Below are positions 59,656 to 64,000 of a stretch of DNA of 64,000 bases, piece after piece. The DNA comes from Roseateles puraquae. Its GTDB lineage: Bacteria > Pseudomonadota > Gammaproteobacteria > Burkholderiales > Burkholderiaceae_C. The notes below the pieces were generated by a model. That model saw only the letters and a list, made by a program, of their open reading frames with translations, made no database searches and was not told the origin of the DNA. The number at the start of each line of letters is the position of its first letter. The stretch's first letter is position 1. Location of the stretch: assembly GCF_002205845.1 (NCBI RefSeq), contig NZ_NISI01000011.1:62001-126000 (forward strand), given 5' to 3'. The translations under genes were made by a program, and so were the position numbers.

Positions 59656-60732
59656 TCAGGCCGCGCGCGGGTAGTCGGTGTAGCCCTGCTCGCCACCGCC
59701 GTAGAAGGTCTCCTTCTGCGGGGCGGCCCAGGGCAGGTCGGCGCGGATGCGCTCTGCCAGGTCGGGGTTGCTGATGAAGGGCCGGCCGATGGCCACCGCG
59801 TCGGCATGCCCGCCGCTGATGGCATCCAGCGCCATCGTGCGGTCATAGCCGTTGTTGACGATCCACGGGCCGTTGAAGCGGCGGCGCAGCTCGGCGTAGT
59901 CGAACGGCGCGTTGTCACGCGGGCCGCCGGTGGCGCCTTCCACCACTTCCATGAAGGCCAGCTTGAGCGTGCTCAGGCGCTCCGCCACATGGTTGAACAG
60001 GGCCTGTGGGTTGCTGTCCTGGCCGATGTCGTTGGCCGGCGTGACCGGCGACACGCGCAAGCCGGTGCGGCCCGGGCCGATGGCCACGGCCACGGCCGTC
60101 ATCACCTCGATCAGCAGCCGGGCGCGGTTCTCGATGGAGCCGCCATAGGCATCGGTGCCGTCGTTCGTGCTGTCGCGCAGGAACTGCTCCAGCAGGTAGC
60201 CATTGGCGCTGTGCACCTCCACGCCGTCAAAGCCGGCGGCGATGGCGTTCCGGGCGGCCTGGGCGTAGTCGGCCACCAGCTGCGGGATCTCGTCGGTGGC
60301 CAGGGCGCGGGGCTCATCGGTCGGCACCAGTTCGCCGTGGGCGGCATAGGTGCGCGTCTTGGCGGCACGGTTCGTGGACGACACCGGCGCCTGGCCGCCC
60401 GGCTGCAGGCGCTTCACGGAAATGCGGCCCACGTGCCACAGCTGCACGACGATCTTGCCGCCTTCGGCATGCACCGCGTCGGTCACGCGCTTCCAGGCAG
60501 CGACCTGCTCGGGCGTGTAGATGCCGGGGGTGTCGAAGTAGCCCTGGCCATCGGGGCGGATCTGAGTGGCCTCGGTGATCAAGAGGCCGGCGCTGGCGCG
60601 CTGGCGGTAGTACTCGACGTGCAGGTCACCGACCACCTGGTTGCGCGCCCGGTTGCGCGTGAGCGGGGCCATGACGAGGCGGTTGGCAAGCTCGATGTCA
60701 CCGAGGCGGACGGGGTCGAAAAGCGTAGGCAT
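59656..60732 (-). CDS. nemA: alkene reductase, old-yellow-enzyme family
   Basis: 358 residues. The OYE signatures are present: N-R-L-V-M-A-P-L-T near residue 18, E-A-T near 56, Q-L-W-H-V-G-R near 100, D-G-V-E-V-H-S-A-N-G-Y-L near 178 and G-R-P-F-I-S-N-P near 326. It reduces activated C=C bonds using FMN and NAD(P)H. Start at M-P-T-L-F-D-P, the usual N-terminus. It is smaller than FadH and lacks the iron-sulfur part. Confidence 0.93.
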   Translation of the reverse strand: MPTLFDPVRLGDIELANRLVMAPLTRNRARNQVVGDLHVEYYRQRASAGLLITEATQIRPDGQGYFDTPGIYTPEQVAAWKRVTDAVHAEGGKIVVQLWHVGRISVKRLQPGGQAPVSSTNRAAKTRTYAAHGELVPTDEPRALATDEIPQLVADYAQAARNAIAAGFDGVEVHSANGYLLEQFLRDSTNDGTDAYGGSIENRARLLIEVMTAVAVAIGPGRTGLRVSPVTPANDIGQDSNPQALFNHVAERLSTLKLAFMEVVEGATGGPRDNAPFDYAELRRRFNGPWIVNNGYDRTMALDAISGGHADAVAIGRPFISNPDLAERIRADLPWAAPQKETFYGGGEQGYTDYPRAA

Positions 60733-60880
60733 GGAGTTGTAGAGCAGGTAAGACAAGGGGGCGAAGCCTAAGCAGACCGCACCATCCCTGCGGCTCGTGC
60801 GGTTGCTTCGGCGTGTGGTACGCCCACAGATGCTGGCAACTTGGCCAAAGACAAGCCGCCACCTTGGCGACAATCACCTC

Positions 60881-61738
60881 ATGCTCGCCTACCGCCACGC
60901 CTTCCATGCCGGCAACCATGCCGACGTCCTCAAGCACCTCGTGCTGACCCGCGTGCTGCGCTACATGGGCGAAAAGGACAAGCCCTACACCCTGATCGAC
61001 ACGCATGCCGGCGCCGGCGGCTACTCGGTCGAGGGCCGCTACGCGCAGAAGAACGCCGAGTACGGCACCGGCATCGCCAAGCTCTACGACGATGTCGACG
61101 AGCTGCCCGCCCCGCTGGCCGATTACGTGCAGCTGGTGCGCGACTTCAACCCCGACGGCCAGTTGCGCCAGTACCCCGGCTCGCCCGCCATCGCGAACTT
61201 CGTGCTGCGCGACACCGACCGCCTGCGCGCCTACGAGCTGCACCCGACCGACCACCGCATCCTGGCCAGCTACCTGGAGAGCCGGCCCAACACCCAGGTC
61301 AGCGACCGTGACGGCTTCGCGGCCATCAAGGCCGAGCTGCCCTCGCCCACGCGGCGCGCGGCGCTGCTGATGGACCCGCCCTACGAGATCAAGACCGACT
61401 ACGCCAAGGTGCTGACTGCGCTGCGCGAGGCGCTGGAGCGCGCGCCCGACACGGTCGTCATGGTCTGGTACCCGCAGCTGCAGCTGCTGGAGTCCACCCA
61501 GCTCGCCACGCGGCTCAAGGCCAGCGCCGATGCCGCGGCCAAGAAGGGCTGGCTGCATGTGCGCCTGACCGTGACCCAGGCCGACGAGCGCGGCTTCGGC
61601 ATGATGGGCAGCGGCATGTTCATCGCCAACCCGCCGTTCACGCTGCATGACGAGCTGGCCGAGTGCCTGCCGCTGTTGGTGGAGCGGTTGGGGCAGTATG
61701 ACGGGGCGAATTACGTGTTGGAGCAGAAGGCGGTTTGA
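60881..61738 (+). CDS. rlmJ: 23S rRNA (adenine(2030)-N6)-methyltransferase
   Basis: 285 residues starting M-L-A-Y-R-H-A-F-H-A-G-N-H-A-D, the diagnostic N-terminus. The SAM-binding region T-L-I-D-T-H-A-G-A-G-G-Y is near 40 and the catalytic D-P-P-Y-E near 165. It methylates A2030 of 23S rRNA. The longer upstream frame (60797) is excluded by the family start. It is followed by copy 2 of the palindromic element. Confidence 0.95.
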   Translation: MLAYRHAFHAGNHADVLKHLVLTRVLRYMGEKDKPYTLIDTHAGAGGYSVEGRYAQKNAEYGTGIAKLYDDVDELPAPLADYVQLVRDFNPDGQLRQYPGSPAIANFVLRDTDRLRAYELHPTDHRILASYLESRPNTQVSDRDGFAAIKAELPSPTRRAALLMDPPYEIKTDYAKVLTALREALERAPDTVVMVWYPQLQLLESTQLATRLKASADAAAKKGWLHVRLTVTQADERGFGMMGSGMFIANPPFTLHDELAECLPLLVERLGQYDGANYVLEQKAV

Positions 61739-61777
61739 CGCTGCGATTGGCGTTCGGTGTCGGGAGGCTTTTGCTGG

Positions 61778-62345
61778 GAGCCTTTGCCGTTCGGTGCACC
61801 GTGCCGGGAGTTCGCCCCGGCGGGCGAGTAACTTTCTTCTGCTGCGCCAGAAGAAAGTCACCAAAGAAGAGGCGCTGAACCGCAAGTCGCCTCTGGCCTG
61901 CGACGGACATCGCGCGAAAACAAATGCTCAGAGCCTTAGCCGAGGCGAGCCGCTGCGCTCTCGCTGCTGACCCTATCCAGAGCCTGCGTCATCCACCGCC
62001 GGTGCGGTCAACGTCGGCTGCACGCCGAACTCACGAGTTGAAGTCAAGCGCCGTCGACGGCGCGTCGAGGCATGTGGCGCATTCACTGGTGAGCCCGGCG
62101 TGCAGCCGGCGTTAACGGGCGTGAAGGTGCGATGGATGGTGCTCGTGAGAGGGACAGCAGCGAGAGCGAAGCGGGTCGCTTCGGCGCACAAGCCGAGCAG
62201 GAGTTTTCGCGCGTGAGCTTCAGCGCCAGCCCGATGACTTGCGGTTCAGCGCCTCTCTTTTGGTGACTTTTCTCTGGCGCGACAGAGAAAAGTTACTCGC
62301 CCGCCGGGGCGAACTCCCGGCACGGTGCACCGAGTCGAAAGGCTC
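61778..62345. repeat. 568-bp whole-length imperfect palindrome, copy 2 (opposite orientation)
   Basis: Same length (568 bp) and same plan as copy 1, but the unique inner sequence is reverse-complemented. GTCAACGTCGGCTGCACGCC lies left of the centre here and its complement right of the centre there. The central palindrome GCGCCGTCGACGGCGC is at 62048-62063. The outer ends again read GAGCCTTTG...GCACCGTGCCGGGA and its inverted partner. It fills most of the 711-bp gap between rlmJ and the LacI gene. No protein is credible in it. Confidence 0.85.
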
Positions 62346-62449
62346 TCCGCAAAAGCCCCCAGCGACCCACCCACCCCTCCAGGATCCCGCGCCCCTCCCA
62401 GCGGCTGAATTAAGCTGCGCCCCGCACAGTTCCCCCGCCCCGCCGTCCC

Positions 62450-63448
62450 ATGAGCGACCCCACCAAACCCGTCACGATGGAGCAGATCGCCGCCCTGGCG
62501 GGGGTGTCCACCATCACCGTCTCGCGGGCGCTGCGCGACAGCCCGTCGGTGACGCCGGCCACGCGCGAGCGCATCAAGACACTGGCCGAGGCGGCGGGCT
62601 ACCGCTTCAACCACCATGCGCGCAACCTGCGGCTGCGGCGCAGCCACATGGTGGCCGTCATGCTGGAGATGCAGCCCGACACCGACCGCCCCATGACCGA
62701 CGCCTACCCGCTGCAGTTGCTCGGGGGCATCACCCAGGAGCTGACCTCGCGCGGCTACAGCGTGCTGCTGTCGGCCCTGCAGAGCCCGGGCCAGGGCATG
62801 GCGGCGTCGGCGGACGGGGTCATCCTGCTGGGCCAGGGCGCGCATGGCTCGGCCGTGAAGTCGGTGGCGGCCATGGGCCTGCCGCTGGTGGTGTGGGGTG
62901 CCGAACATGGGCGCGGCGATGCGGTGGTCGTCGGAGGCGACAACGCCCATGGCGGTGCGAGTGCCGCCGAGCGGTTGATGGCGTTGGGTCGGCGGGAGCT
63001 GCTCTTCCTGGGCGATGTGCGCCATGCCGAGATCCGCGACCGCCAGCAGGGCTTCGCCAAGGCCCTCAAGAAGGCTGGCCTGAAGGCCCAAACCCTGACG
63101 CCCGCCGCCTTCACCTTCGGCGCCGGCTTTACGGCGGTGCAGGCCCATCTGGCGGGCCTGGGGCGCAGCGGCAAGGTGCCCGACGGCCTCTTCGCCGCCA
63201 GCGACCTGCTGGCCATGGGCGCCGTGCGTGCCTTCACCGACGCCGGCCTGGCCGTGCCCGAGCAGGTCTCGGTGATCGGCTACGACGACTCGCCCGCCGC
63301 CCAGAGCTTCGCGCCGCCGCTGACCAGCGTGCGCCAGGACTGGCACCACGGCGGCGTGCTGCTGGCGCGCAAGGTGCTGGACCTGATCGCCGGCCACGAC
63401 GCGGCCAGCGAGATCATGCCGACGGAGTTGGTGGTGCGCGGGACTTAG
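62450..63448 (+). CDS. LacI-family transcriptional regulator (GntR-repressor-like)
   Basis: 332 residues: an N-terminal LacI helix-turn-helix (V-T-M-E-Q-I-A-A-L-A-G-V-S-T-I-T-V-S-R-A-L, then hinge A-A-G-Y-R-F-N) and a periplasmic-binding-like ligand domain with G-Y-D-D-S near 280. It is the only LacI-type gene in the window, so it could recognise the operators at 18819 or 37207, but no copy of either lies near it and the distance is large. Its target is unknown. Confidence 0.9.
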   Translation: MSDPTKPVTMEQIAALAGVSTITVSRALRDSPSVTPATRERIKTLAEAAGYRFNHHARNLRLRRSHMVAVMLEMQPDTDRPMTDAYPLQLLGGITQELTSRGYSVLLSALQSPGQGMAASADGVILLGQGAHGSAVKSVAAMGLPLVVWGAEHGRGDAVVVGGDNAHGGASAAERLMALGRRELLFLGDVRHAEIRDRQQGFAKALKKAGLKAQTLTPAAFTFGAGFTAVQAHLAGLGRSGKVPDGLFAASDLLAMGAVRAFTDAGLAVPEQVSVIGYDDSPAAQSFAPPLTSVRQDWHHGGVLLARKVLDLIAGHDAASEIMPTELVVRGT

Positions 63449-63999
63449 TCCAGCACCACCTCCGTCCGCACCACACCCGCCCGCTCGGCGCTGGCTGACA
63501 GCGCCAGCCGTGTGCCCACCGGCGCACGCACGACCCACTCCGCCACGGCGCGGTCGCCGGTGGGATGCTTGTTGAACAGGAAGGCCAGCTGGCTCTGCTT
63601 GGGCGCGTGGCCTTCGAGCTGCGGGCCTTCGATGCGTTCCTTGCCGTTGACCAGGCTGATGGCCGGGTCGTTCACGGGCATGTGGATCTCGAACATCACC
63701 CCGCGCACCGTCTTGCGCTCCAGCGCCCGCTGGGTCACGTAGGCCGGCAGGTAGCCGGCGTTGGCTACCGCCATGCGCACCCGCCACATGTCGGGGCCCA
63801 GGGCCCGCACTTCGGTGCGGATAAGTTCCAGCTGGGGCAGGCTCATCGCGATCTGGCTCAGCCAGCCGGGGAAGCGCGCCGCCTCGCGCTCACGCAGGGC
63901 GGGCGGCGGGTTGCGCCAGTAGTTCATCTTGTCCCAGCCGCCGATCTCGACGGCGCCGAGCTGCGGATGCTGGAAGGGCGTCCAGTCGACATGGGCCTG
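63445..63999 (-). CDS. M14-type metallopeptidase, C-terminal part (5' end outside window)
   Basis: Visible residues ~185, open to the window edge. The segment P-F-Q-H-P-Q-L-G-A-V-E-I-G-G-W-D-K, then Y-W-R-N-P-P-P and L-P-Q-L-E, resembles the C-terminal part of bacterial zinc-carboxypeptidase-like proteins, where this region follows the catalytic domain. The zinc ligands themselves lie outside the window, so the class is likely rather than certain. It overlaps the LacI stop by 4 bases, tail to tail. Confidence 0.6.
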   Translation of the reverse strand, partial: QAHVDWTPFQHPQLGAVEIGGWDKMNYWRNPPPALREREAARFPGWLSQIAMSLPQLELIRTEVRALGPDMWRVRMAVANAGYLPAYVTQRALERKTVRGVMFEIHMPVNDPAISLVNGKERIEGPQLEGHAPKQSQLAFLFNKHPTGDRAVAEWVVRAPVGTRLALSASAERAGVVRTEVVLD

Positions 64000-64000
64000 G

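Noticed and set aside
62246-63787. 513-residue minus-strand frame opposite the LacI gene
   Set aside because: Antisense of a clear LacI gene in a high-GC genome; its start and end are parts of the element and the peptidase region in another frame.

Overview
The window is about 70% GC, densely coded on both strands, with short intergenic gaps and many ATGA/GTGA start-stop overlaps. Gene content (GTP-type PEP carboxykinase, GlpD/GlpK, RlmJ, FadH, CoxD/E/G-type genes, a PEP-CTERM protein, a trehalose TonB/MFS/trehalase locus) and protein style suggest a Burkholderiales betaproteobacterium, probably near Roseateles/Pelomonas/Rubrivivax. That placement is an inference from style, not a computed one. 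I saw no rRNA, tRNA, CRISPR array or complete insertion sequence.

Layout. 1-12 kb: end of a PEP-CTERM surface protein, an AlkD-type protein, fadH, a DUF4397 lipoprotein with a clear terminator, an MmcB-like nuclease-fold protein, a DUF3857/transglutaminase membrane protein, small proteins, an EamA exporter and an acyl-CoA ligase. 12-19 kb: a minus-strand locus of TonB-dependent receptor, MFS transporter, GH37 trehalase and PEP-CTERM-type CPBP protease. Two ATCGAT-centred operators precede the receptor, and a 568-bp palindromic element sits between receptor and transporter. 19-26 kb: UPF0149/SEC-C protein, metallophosphoesterase, EamA exporter, divergent glpD/glpK only 27 bp apart, VOC protein, WYL regulator. 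26-36 kb: a long minus-strand series with a hybrid histidine kinase, a ferritin-like/Fer4/CDGSH iron protein, an acyltransferase, a CoxG/BON/CoxE/CoxD group without CO dehydrogenase subunits, and a CPBP protease. 36-41 kb: two DUF3185 paralogues, DUF924, a large secreted beta-helix protein behind a LacI-type palindrome, and pckG with a UUCG-loop terminator.

41.6-47.8 kb is the most unusual part. It is an eroding YehMPQ-like operon (DUF5682, VWA, SWIM). The SWIM gene is frameshifted by an exact 13-bp tandem duplication. The DUF5682 gene has lost its 5' end and is joined to an hsdR fragment. The expected MoxR ATPase is absent, and a fic fragment lies beside the junction.

48-64 kb: MarR/MFS pair with two operators in a 49-bp gap, a cysteine-desulfurase-like protein with a TTG start, a eukaryotic-type Ser/Thr kinase whose stop codon lies in a 167-bp inverted-repeat element, YbdK ligase, a CPA2 antiporter, a MOSC protein, a second secreted beta-helix protein, an OYE-type alkene reductase, rlmJ, a second copy of the 568-bp element in opposite orientation, a LacI regulator, and the C-terminal part of an M14-type peptidase running off the edge.
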